Shown piece by piece: positions 9,441-15,334 of a stretch of 15,334 bases of DNA (the first letter of the stretch is position 1; each line of letters begins with the position of its first letter). The stretch is taken from positions 1 to 15,334 of the forward strand of contig JALNQF010000739.1 of the NCBI GenBank assembly GCA_028456385.1, given 5' to 3'. The notes below the pieces were generated by a model. The model had not been told where the DNA came from. It did not search any database and saw only the letters and a list, made by a program, of their open reading frames with translations. Source of the stretch: Ophiosphaerella korrae (taxonomy: Eukaryota > Ascomycota > Dothideomycetes > Pleosporales > Phaeosphaeriaceae). The position numbers were made by a program, and so were the translations under genes.

Positions 9441-9689
9441 TATTAATTAAAGAATAAGAAAAATTAACTACTATAAAATAAATATATTAAAAGCTAATAT
9501 AAGTACTTATAAAAGAGAATTCTTTAAAGAATATAAGAAATAGGAAAAATAGCTTATAGAACCTAAAGATTATCTTCTAGAATATTAGCTATAAGATTTA
9601 GTAATAGACCTAGAAAAAAATAAGAATATAGAATAGAGCCTAGTTTATAAAAAAATAGAAGAAGAATCTAAGATTAAATAAGTATTTAT

Positions 9690-10330
9690 TAAAAATATAA
9701 TAAGAAAAGAATAGATATAAGAATCTAAATCTTTAGTAGTATATAGACTTATATTTATAGATAAGAAAGAAATAAGTAATAAAAGACTTTATATAGATTT
9801 TAGAAAAACTAATATAATTATAAATAAGAACTAATACTTTTTACTATAAATAGATAAAATATAAGATAAGCTATAAAGAGTAAGAATCTTTATAAAATTA
9901 GATATCTAGAATACTTACTACTAGATTAGAATTAAAAAAGGTAATAAGTAGAAAATAGTATTTAGAATATAATATAGACTATATAAATACTTAGTTATAC
10001 TATTTAGATTAATAAACGTACTAGTAGCTTTCTAAGAAAGAATTAATATAGTACTAAGAGAGTACTTAGATATATTTATATTTATATACCTAGATAATAT
10101 CTTTATATTTTTAGAAATAGAAAAAGAATATATATAATATATATATATATAAAGTACTAGAAAAACTAGTAAAAAGTAAACTATTTTTTAAAATAAGAAA
10201 ATATAAATTCTATATAAAAGAAATAGACTTCCTAAGATTTATTATAAAGCTAGGAAAAATAAAAATTAATTTAAAAAAGATTAAGTTAATTAATAAATAA
10301 CTAATACTAAAAAACTTAAAAGAAGTATAA
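9690..10330 (+). pseudogene. Reverse transcriptase domain of copy 3 pol (RIP-inactivated)
   Basis: Readable landmarks are R-L-Y-I-D-F-R-K-T-N from 9784, F-I-K-L-D-I with the first catalytic Asp at 9901-9903, R-E-Y-L-D-I-F-I-F-I, and Y-L-D-N at 10087-10098 in place of Y-L-D-D. The second of the paired catalytic Asp residues is lost by a TpG to TpA change. Just downstream a TA run (about 10129-10150) is four bases longer than the corresponding copy 1 sequence, shifting everything after it by one frame, as the RNase H motif confirms. The domain is followed by A-N-F-Y-R-K-L-I of the RT connection. Confidence 0.9.
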
Positions 10331-10489
10331 TAATTTTATAGGCTAGCTAACTTTTATAGAAAGTTAATAGTAAGATAGTTTAAAGATATAGAACTTATAA
10401 TAAAATATATAAAGAAAGATATACTATTTAAATAGATAGAAGAATATAATAAAGTATTTAATAAGATTAAAAAAAAGTTTATAGAAAAC

Positions 10490-10915
10490 CTAGTTATTAG
10501 AATATATAACCTAGACTTACTAGTAATAGTAAAAATAGACGTATCTAACTTAGTCTATAGAATAGTACTAATATAAGAAGACTTAAGAACTAAATAAGAA
10601 TACTTAGTTAAGTACTTCTCTAAGAAAATAAAGCTAGTAGAGCTTAACTACTTAATCTATAATAAAAAGATACTAGTAATCTATAAAGTATTTAAATAAT
10701 AGAAAGTATACTTATAAAAAATAAAGTACTAAATAAAAGTCTATATAAACTATAAGAATTTTATAAAATTTATACTAAATAAAAACTTATTATAATACTA
10801 TATAAGATAGTAGGAATTCCTATTAATATTTAACTTAGAAATTATATATATAAAAGAAAAAGATAACTAATTAGTAGATACTTTTAGTAGAAGACTAAAC
10901 TTTTAAGAAGAAGTA
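10490..10915 (+). pseudogene. RNase H domain of copy 3 pol (RIP-inactivated)
   Basis: The start motif T-D-A-S-D reads I-D-V-S-N at 10535-10549. V-E-L-N-Y-L-I-Y-N-K-K follows, the counterpart of A-E-L-N-Y-x-x-Y-D-K-E, then V-Y-I-N-Y-K-N-F for V-x-T-D-H-K-N-L. The end reads D-N-x-L-V-D-T-F-S-R-R, the usual N-x-x-A-D-x-L-S-R-R. Asp and His positions are lost in each motif by CpA/TpG to TpA changes. The frame is shifted by one from RT. Confidence 0.85.
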
Positions 10916-11199
10916 AATACTACTAGTATAGTTCTAGTTAAAAATAAAAAAAGATATTTAGTTCTAAATATACTTAAAATAGCTATAATACTTAAAAGAA
11001 AAAGTAATAAGCTAGATAAATAGATTTAAAAAATAATATAAGAAGTATCTAAAGAAATAAAAAAAACTAGAAATCTAAAAAGGATTTATATAAGCTTATA
11101 GAAGAATATATATTTTAAAAAAAATCTAAAAAGAATTTATATAATAATTTTATAAATTACTAGTATATAGATACTAAAGAATTAATAAAACTCTAGATA

Positions 11200-11542
11200 G
11201 ACTACTATAAAACTACTATATCTTAAGAATAAGATAACTAGTAATAGAAGTACTATAAGATTATATAAAATATTATAGAAATAAGTGTAATAGATATATA
11301 CTATATAGAATACTATAACTAGTTAAAGTACTAAAATAACTATAAAGAGTTATTATAATAGACTTTATTATAAAGCTACTTAAGTCTAAAGATTTAATAT
11401 TAAAAGTTAAATATAATAAGATCTTAATAATAGTAAATAAGCTTATAAAGTATTTATACTTTAGGCTATATAAAGAAAAAAGTAAAATAAAAGTTACTAT
11501 ATACTAGATCCTAGAAATTATAATTAGTTAATATAGACTCTT
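11200..11542 (+). pseudogene. Integrase of copy 3, first part (zinc-binding end and first catalytic Asp)
   Basis: Y-I-K-Y-Y-R-N-K-C-N-R-Y near 11260-11300 corresponds to the C-terminal half of the HHCC zinc-binding domain; it keeps one real Cys codon (TGT), rare in this copy. The core then reads V-I-I-I-D-F-I-I-K-L-L-K-S-K, with the first catalytic Asp as GAC at 11361-11363. Y-N-K-I-L-I-I-V-N-K-L-I-K-Y follows, typical of chromoviral integrases. The reading breaks at 11542, where a 557-bp element has inserted; it resumes at 12105 after one target-site copy. Confidence 0.85.
11538..11542. repeat. Target-site duplication, left copy (CTCTT)
   Basis: CTCTT here is repeated at 12100-12104, directly flanking the two ends of the miniature element. 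Five base pairs is the usual integrase footprint of LTR retrotransposons. Removing one copy plus the element (562 bases) restores the integrase frame. Confidence 0.9.
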
Positions 11543-11705
11543 TATTACACTATAGGCTATAGTAAGCTATAGCTACGTAAAGTATAAGTAAAGGTAAGGG
11601 CCCTTAGGTAATATATACTATTCTACTCTTATATTTAATATTATTAAATACTTAGTTACTTTTTTAAGTTTATTTAGTGTAGTAGAGTAGAGCTACTATA
11701 TAATA
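11543..11705 (+). repeat. Left LTR of the TRIM-like element (163 bp)
   Basis: It starts TATTACACTATAGGC and ends GCTACTATATAATA. It is the less mutated copy at some sites (GGGCCC at 11618-11623) and the more mutated at others, so RIP has hit the two LTRs independently. It contains a conserved TACGTAAAGT near 11575. Confidence 0.9.
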
Positions 11706-11765
11706 TAGTATTTAATAATAACTATACTATATATAGAGTAAGTTAAGCTAAGTATATTAGTTTAA

Positions 11766-11803
11766 CTCTACTAATAGCTAGTTAGCCTAGCTAGCTAGTA
11801 GAG
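11766..11803. repeat. Hairpin in TRIM interior
   Basis: The left arm CTCTACTAATAGCTAG and the right arm CTAGCTAGCTAGTAGAG pair over about 15-16 bases with a small bulge, around a 5-base loop TTAGC. Such a compact stem in a non-coding mini-retroelement could be a packaging or dimerisation structure, or simply a chance product of TAGC-rich sequence. I see the pairing directly; any role is inference. Confidence 0.6.
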
Positions 11804-11922
11804 ACTAAGCTAAGATAAGGCGCCTCTAAGCTACTAAGGATATACGCTAGAACTATTATAAGCTACTAAAAGGTCTAGTATTACTACCTATTATAGTCTA
11901 GCGCCTAAAGATATATACTATA

Positions 11923-11936
11923 GAGAAAAAAGATAT
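11923..11936 (+). promoter_or_regulatory. Polypurine tract of the TRIM-like element
   Basis: AGAGAAAAAAGATA immediately precedes the right LTR and is nearly all purine, as expected for the plus-strand primer of reverse transcription. Its side fixes the element's orientation as plus, the same as the host copy 3. Confidence 0.75.
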
Positions 11937-12099
11937 TATTATACTATAAGCTATAGTAAGCTATAACTACGTAAAGTGTAAGTAAAAGTAAAAGCCTTTA
12001 GGTAATATATACTATTTTACTCCTATATTTAACGTTATTAAATACTTAGTTACTTTTTTAGGTTTATTTAGTATAGTAGAGTAGAGCTACTATATAATA
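11937..12099 (+). repeat. Right LTR of the TRIM-like element (163 bp)
   Basis: It starts TATTATACTATAAGC and ends GCTACTATATAATA, collinear with the left LTR without any gap. It keeps AACGTT where the left copy has AATATT, and AAGTGTAAG where the left has AAGTATAAG. Confidence 0.9.
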
Positions 12100-12104
12100 C
12101 TCTT
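12100..12104. repeat. Target-site duplication, right copy (CTCTT)
   Basis: Identical to 11538-11542. The integrase reading resumes directly after it. Confidence 0.9.
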
Positions 12105-12790
12105 AGATAAGATTATTATAGATAAAGATATAAGATTTATATTAAAACTATAGAGAATAATAATATTATAATTAGGAGTTAGATATATAATATCTATAGT
12201 ATACTACTTATAGATAGATAAATAATTAGAATATATAAACTAAATAGTAAAATAATACTTAAGATATTACTTTAACTATAACTAGAATAATTAAGTATAG
12301 TTACTACTTATAGTATAGTTAGTATATAATAGCGTAAAGAATATTATAATAAAAGTATTACCTTTCTTTATAAACTATAGATTTAACTCTAGTATATATT
12401 AAATACTAAGACCTAAGAAATCCTAGTTACTAAGAAGAGAAAACCTTACTAATAGACTTAGCGATATATATAATTAATTAAGATAAGATATAAAATTCTT
12501 ATATAATTAAATAGTAAAATACTATAATAGAAAATATTAAAAAAAGCTCTAATTTAGAGAGAGAGAAAAAGTATAGTTAGTATAAAGAAATATAAAAAGT
12601 AAATAACTAAGTTCTAAACTAGATTATATTAAAATAAAACTATATAAAATTAAGAAGAAAGTTATACTAGTTATATTTAAACTAAAGCTACTAAGTAAAA
12701 TAAAAATATACTTAATATTTTATATAGTACTATTAGAGATAGTACTATAGAATATAGAACTACTAGTATATAAAGTAGATACGTATAAAG
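12105..12790 (+). pseudogene. Integrase of copy 3, second part with GPY/F module
   Basis: The sequence resumes L-D-K-I-I-I-D-K-D-I-R-F, the family's S-D-x-D-x-R-F segment, with the second catalytic Asp at 12121-12123 and the Glu at 12229-12231. The spacing is D-x35-E, the classic value, so all three catalytic acids survive even though the gene is full of stops. V-Y-N-S-V-K-N and L-P-F-F-I-N-Y-R-F-N follow, matching A-Y-N-S-A-x-N...P-F-x-x-N-Y-G-x-x-P. The GPY/F module at 12622-12651 reads D-Y-I-K-I-K-L-Y-K-I, Gly-Pro having become Lys-Leu. The frame is continuous from 12105 to the chromodomain. Confidence 0.88.
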
Positions 12791-12794
12791 AATA

Positions 12795-12950
12795 AAAAAA
12801 ATAAAAAGTTAAAGAAATCTTATAATACTAGTTCTATAATAAGAAAAACTACTACTTAATAGAATAGATAAGTATAAATAAAAAAGGATAACTATAAAAG
12901 AAAATATAGGAACTAGAAGATAATCTTAATTACTCTAAGAAACTAAAAAA
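12795..12950 (+). pseudogene. Chromodomain at the C-terminus of copy 3 pol (RIP-inactivated)
   Basis: From 12805 the frame reads K-V-K-E-I-L-x-Y, then N-K-K-N-Y-Y-L-I-E-x-I-S-I-N-K-K-G, and E-L-E-D-N-L at 12910-12927. The chromodomain consensus is V-E-x-I-L...Y-L-V-K-W-x-G-Y...T-W-E-P-x-x-N-L. Both key Trp codons are now TAG and the Gly-Tyr pair is Ser-Ile. In chromoviruses this domain directs integration to heterochromatin by binding methylated histone H3. It is in frame with the integrase. The natural stop codon cannot be told from RIP stops; copies 3 and 4 stay collinear in this frame for about 40 further codons. Confidence 0.85.
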
Positions 12951-13575
12951 GTTCTAAAATTAAAACTCTTTAGAGTACTTTATAGTAAATTAAGAAAACT
13001 AATATTACTACTACTAAATAGAAAGGTAATAGAAATACTTAATATAATAAAAGTAGCTTCTACTATAGCTTTAAAATTAAGCTTAAACTTAATAAAAGTA
13101 GCTTATATAATAGACTTCTTATTATTTAAAGCTTTTATCTTATAAAAATAAATTAAATAAGTATAATTTTCTACTTATATACTTAGAATCTAATTATATT
13201 TTTTTTTAGCTTTAGTAATCTATTTAGATAGTTTATCTTAAGTATAGTTAATAGCTCTTCTTATTATAAATAAGTATTATTAACCTATATTCTATAAAAG
13301 ATACGCTAAAAAAATTATAAGATATATAAGTATTAATATAAATATATACCTTATAAGCCTTACTATATTTTAAAGAAATATACTCTATAAGAAGATTTAA
13401 AGATTTATAATAAAAATAAAAAAATATAGTAATACTATAATATAATATATAATCTACTAATTAAAGATAATAGAGAGTAGACTTAGTAAGTATAGAAGAG
13501 GATAAAGAGCTTTATATTAATAAAGAAACTAGGTTAATAACTTTAGCTTTAGAATAGATAAACTAGAACTTATCT
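12951..13575 (+). other. 3' region of copy 3 between chromodomain and polypurine tract
   Basis: About 625 bases with no recognised domain. The first 100 or so are clearly homologous to copy 4 (TTAAAACTCT, AGTAAATTAAG). The middle aligns poorly, apart from AGCTTTTATCTTATAAAAAT at about 13131-13150. The last 60 align again (AATAAAGAAACTAG). Partial internal duplication is seen in AATAAAAGTAGCTT at 13047 and 13094. It may be a long 3' untranslated region or the remains of extra coding sequence. Confidence 0.6.
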
Positions 13576-13589
13576 AGAAGAGGAGATAG
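13576..13589 (+). promoter_or_regulatory. Polypurine tract of copy 3
   Basis: AGAAGAGGAGATAG is almost all purine and directly precedes the TATTATAG LTR start at 13590. The equivalent tract before copy 4's LTR reads AGAGAGGAGAATAG, so the site is conserved in the family. Confidence 0.8.
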
Positions 13590-13668
13590 TATTATAGGCG
13601 TAATAAGAGAAATTAAGATAAAACTAATATTATAAGTACTATAAAGTTAACTCCTATTACCTATAAAG
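13590..13668 (+). repeat. 3' LTR stub of copy 3 (79 bp)
   Basis: It begins TATTATAGGCGTAATAAGAG, matching the sense start of copy 1's LTR (TGTTACAGTAGTAATAAGGG) with TG changed to TA. It stops at 13668, where the oppositely oriented LTR of copy 4 begins. The second half (TATAAAGTTAACT) resembles an interior part of copy 4's LTR, suggesting a small internal deletion. The remainder should lie beyond copy 4, right of the window. Confidence 0.75.
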
Positions 13669-14012
13669 TATTAGTAGATTAGGAAGTAATAATAAAAGCT
13701 TATATTAGGATCTATAATAACTATAAATAATAAAAGATATTTTATAACTATTTTATATTAGCGTTCTATAGTTAAAGGATTAAATTACTAATACTATCCT
13801 AATAATACGTATCCTTACTAACTATATACCTAGGCTTTTTAGTTAACTTTATACTTTATATTTACTAAGATTATAAATTATAAATTTATTACGTATCTCT
13901 ATTATAGTTAGTCTCTTAGTTTAGTTTATTTCTTTATAAGTTATATATATTATTATTATCTATAGTAAGGCTAATTAGCTTAAATTAATTTTTTCTTGTT
14001 ATAGCTATAATA
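13669..14012 (-). repeat. 3' LTR of copy 4
   Basis: The minus-strand start at 14012 reads TATTATAGC and the end at 13669 reads CTACTAATA, both RIP forms of TGTTA...TAACA, a 5-base terminal inverted repeat. The inner part (13676-13840) matches the LTRs of copies 1 and 2, including GCGTTCTATAGTTAAAGG. It is about 344 bp, shorter than copies 1 and 2 because it has one rather than two 55-bp units and a shorter middle. A polypurine tract and pol sequence abut its right end, so it is a 3' LTR, not a solo LTR. Confidence 0.85.
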
Positions 14013-14026
14013 CTATTCTCCTCTCT
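14013..14026 (-). promoter_or_regulatory. Polypurine tract of copy 4
   Basis: On the minus strand AGAGAGGAGAATAG directly precedes the LTR start. It mirrors the tract at 13576-13589 of copy 3 and confirms both the LTR boundary and the minus orientation. Confidence 0.8.
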
Positions 14027-14690
14027 AGATAGGTTCTTATTTCTTTATCTTAAGCCTAAAGTTATTAGTCTAGTTTCTTTATTTATTTCTAATTCTTTAT
14101 TATTCTCTATATCTTTATATTCTAACTATAATAAACTTCTTCTTATTACTTATATTACTTATAATAAAGTTAAAATATTTTCTTATACTTATTATACTTA
14201 ATTAAAGCTTACTTATCTTATATCTTTAAAGGATAGTAAGTACTATAGTAAGTATATCCTAGTTAATATTTAGTATAAATATATACTATTAGGTATTTCT
14301 CTTATAGAGTATAAGTATTTAATTTCTATATAGTCTCTTCTTACTAAGTTATATAGAGTAAGCTATTAACTAAGCTTAAAAGATACTATTATTATAGCTT
14401 ATAGAAGCTAAAGCTAAGTATAAGCTAACTTTTTATAAGCTAGTAAATCTTTATTCTTATACTAAGTATTTTTATAAGATAAAAGCTTATAATAATACTA
14501 AATTATCTAAATAGTTTTATACTTTAGAAGCTAAGATAGACTTTAAGGATATAGTTTAGGCTATTCTAGCTCCTATTATATTAAATATTCCTAACGCCTC
14601 TCTATTTAGCACTAGTAATACTAATTTCCTTAGTTTACTATAAGGTAGTCTAGAGAGTTTTAACTTTAGTAGTTTTCTAGTTTCTTAGAG
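14027..14690 (-). other. 3' region of copy 4 between chromodomain and polypurine tract
   Basis: About 660 bases, homologous to 12951-13575 at both ends. One minus-strand frame running from about 14690 into the LTR reads Gln/Pro/Ser-rich if stops are taken as former Gln. It includes E-I-N-K-E-T-R-L-I-T-L near the polypurine tract, which copy 3 also shows. Stop density in this frame is about 9 percent, no lower than in other frames, so I do not call a gene. Confidence 0.55.
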
Positions 14691-14694
14691 TAAT

Positions 14695-14835
14695 TAAGAT
14701 TATCTTCTAGTTTCTATATTTTCTCTTATAGTTATTTTTTCTTATCTATACCTATTTATTTTACTAGATAGTAGTTTCTTTTATTATAGAACTAGTACTA
14801 TAAAATTTCTTTAACTTTTTATTCTTTCTATTCTC
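14695..14835 (-). pseudogene. Chromodomain of copy 4 pol (RIP-inactivated)
   Basis: From 14818 downward it reads K-V-K-E-I-L-x-Y, N-Y-Y-L-V-K-x-I-G-I-D-K-K and L-E-D-N-L-N-Y-S-K-K-L. It keeps the Gly of the W-x-G-Y segment that copy 3 lost, but both Trp codons are TAG as there. It is in frame with the GPY/F module upstream. Confidence 0.85.
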
Positions 14836-15334
14836 TATATATATATACTTTATATACTAGTAGTTTTACTTCTTATAGTACTTATTCTAGTAAAGCTATA
14901 TAGAATATTAAGTATATCTTTATTTTATTTAGTAGCTTTAGTTTAAATATAACTAGTATAACTTCTTTCTTAATTTTATATAGTCTTATCTTAACGTAGT
15001 CTAGTTTTAAACTTAGTTATTTACTTTTAATATTCTTTTATACTAACTATACTTTTTCTCTCTTTTTAAGTTAGAGTCTCTTTTTATATTTTTTATTATA
15101 GTATTTTACTATTTAATTATATAAGAATTCTATATCCTATCTTAGTTAATTATATATATCTTTAAGTTTATTATATATATCTTTAAGTTTATTAGTAAAG
15201 TTTTCTCCTCTTAGAGACTAAGATATCTAATTTCTTAGTATTTAGTATATATTAGGTTTAAATCTATAGTTTATAAAAAAGAGTAATACTTTTATTACTA
15301 TATTCTTTATACTATTATATACTAACTATACTAT
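14836..15334 (-). pseudogene. Integrase C-terminal part and GPY/F module of copy 4 (partial)
   Basis: The window edge enters the integrase just after the catalytic core, at the segment matching 12308 of copy 3 (V-x-L-V-Y-N-S). The GPY/F module at 15001-14972 reads D-Y-V-K-I-R-L-Y-K-I, Gly-Pro again lost. A perfect 21-bp tandem duplication at 15150-15191 adds seven codons without breaking the frame. Confidence 0.83.
15150..15191. repeat. Perfect 21-bp tandem duplication in copy 4 integrase
   Basis: TTATATATATCTTTAAGTTT plus A occurs twice back to back (15150-15170 and 15171-15191) with no mismatch. Copy 3 has the unit once. The lack of differences suggests it is recent relative to most RIP changes, or that RIP found no target in it. 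Confidence 0.9.

Larger units (their letters stand above)
11706..11936 (+). other. Non-coding interior of the TRIM-like element
   Basis: These 231 bases carry no recognisable protein frame. The first bases, TAGTATTTAAT, directly follow the LTR where a primer-binding site is expected. They could be a RIP form of a TGGTAT-type (initiator Met tRNA) site, but the match fades after seven bases. A long hairpin lies at 11766-11803. The interior is relatively rich in TAGC/CTAG words and keeps GGCGCC near 11819. Confidence 0.6.
11543..12099 (+). mobile_element. 557-bp TRIM-like miniature LTR retrotransposon nested in copy 3 integrase
   Basis: The element has two 163-bp direct repeats (11543-11705 and 11937-12099) around a 231-bp interior and a perfect 5-bp target duplication. 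Both repeats begin TATTA and end AATA, the RIP form of TGTTA...AACA. A polypurine tract lies directly before the right repeat, which gives the plus orientation. The interior is too short for protease, RT or integrase and I find no coding frame, so it must have been mobilised in trans. The size, structure and non-coding interior fit the TRIM (terminal-repeat retrotransposon in miniature) class. The two repeats differ at 14 sites, all transitions, with no gap. Confidence 0.9.
7577..13668 (+). mobile_element. Copy 3: older, most heavily RIP-mutated chromovirus, interrupted by copy 2, a TRIM-like element and copy 4
   Basis: The plus strand carries gag (from mid-gene), protease, RT, RNase H, integrase, GPY/F module, chromodomain, a 3' region, a polypurine tract and a 79-bp stub of 3' LTR. 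The first bases (GATATAGATATTACC) match the gag interior of copy 1, so the element is cut exactly at copy 2's LTR end. Its 5' LTR and gag N-terminus should lie beyond copy 2's other end, left of the window. Apart from three TG and a few CA dinucleotides, RIP substrate is exhausted. Unlike copies 1 and 2 it has indels: a 17-bp duplication at 7742-7774, a 2-base loss near 7950 and a TA-run gain near 10130-10150. The chromodomain places the family in the chromoviruses. Confidence 0.92.
13669..15334 (-). mobile_element. Copy 4: RIP-degraded chromovirus, 3' end only in window
   Basis: Read on the minus strand from the right edge, this copy has the C-terminal part of integrase, GPY/F module, chromodomain, 3' region, polypurine tract and 3' LTR. 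It is collinear with copy 3 from about 12308 on. The distance from GPY/F start to chromodomain start is 183 bases in both. It is inverted relative to copy 3 and begins inside copy 3's LTR. The rest, including RT, gag and 5' LTR, must be to the right. Confidence 0.88.

Noticed and set aside
10125..10152. Functional TATA or microsatellite regulatory element
   Set aside because: It sits inside RT-RNase H coding sequence and is explained by RIP plus slippage.
11706..11722. Confident initiator-Met primer-binding site in the miniature element
   Set aside because: Only about seven bases agree with a RIP-altered TGGTAT-type site; too little to call.
13442..13668. Host gene fragment suggested by a 45-codon frame with few stops
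   Set aside because: It aligns with the 3' region of copy 4 and runs into the LTR, so it is element sequence.
13669..14012. Solo LTR
   Set aside because: A polypurine tract and chromodomain/integrase sequence in the same orientation directly follow, and no matching 5-bp flanks are seen, so it is the 3' LTR of a longer element.
15150..15191. Target-site duplication
   Set aside because: The two 21-bp units are directly adjacent with nothing inserted between them; this is slippage.
1..15334. Mitochondrial, plastid or apicomplexan origin because of the extreme A+T content
   Set aside because: The bias is specific to loss of CpA/TpG with excess TpA, related copies differ by transitions, and the coding content is Ty3/gypsy. 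That is RIP in a fungal nuclear genome, not a generally AT-rich organism.
1..15334. A new active multi-gene system
   Set aside because: Every long frame resolves into retroelement domains with stops at Gln/Trp positions. Nothing remains that looks like an intact unknown gene cluster.
1..15334. Reassigned genetic code (TAA/TAG read as Gln or Trp)
   Set aside because: Gln would explain many stops, but Trp-position TAG, Tyr at Cys/His positions, Asn at Asp, and missing ATG together need C-to-T/G-to-A mutation, which a code change does not explain.

Overview
The window is a block of dead, nested LTR retrotransposons with no intact gene. The whole 15.3 kb is extremely A+T-rich and dominated by TpA, while CpA/TpG is almost absent: between about 7,575 and 13,990 I find only about three TG dinucleotides. 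Related copies differ almost only by C/T and G/A transitions, and stop codons sit where the protein family expects Gln (CAA/CAG to TAA/TAG) or Trp (TGG to TAG). This is the signature of repeat-induced point mutation (RIP), so the source is most likely the nuclear genome of a filamentous ascomycete (Pezizomycotina), in an AT-rich, heterochromatin-like isochore. The species cannot be named from this.

Layout. Copy 1 (1-4440, minus) is a Ty3/gypsy chromovirus-type element running from its 5' LTR (about 4025-4440) through gag, protease and reverse transcriptase to RNase H, where the window ends. Copy 2 (4441-7576, minus) is a near-identical relative carrying 5' LTR, gag and protease; it is cut at 4441, where copy 1 begins. 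Copy 3 (7577-13668, plus) is a more heavily mutated relative. It starts mid-gag exactly where copy 2's LTR ends and runs through protease, RT, RNase H, integrase, GPY/F module and chromodomain to a polypurine tract and a 79-bp stub of 3' LTR. A complete 557-bp miniature LTR element (TRIM-like; two 163-bp LTRs, CTCTT target duplication) sits inside copy 3's integrase (11543-12099). Copy 4 (13669-15334, minus) has a 3' LTR, polypurine tract, chromodomain and integrase C-terminus and runs off the right edge.

History inferred from the junctions. Copy 3 came first. Copy 2 inserted in its gag, copy 1 inserted in copy 2's pol, the small element inserted in copy 3's integrase, and copy 4 inserted in copy 3's 3' LTR. 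All were then saturated with RIP. Copies 1 and 2 keep a single reading frame through gag-PR-RT-RNase H and are damaged only by substitutions; copy 3 also has several indels.

I see no host gene, tRNA, rRNA, CRISPR array or working promoter. Nothing points to a new active biological system. The points of interest are the nested architecture, the miniature element and the mutational record.
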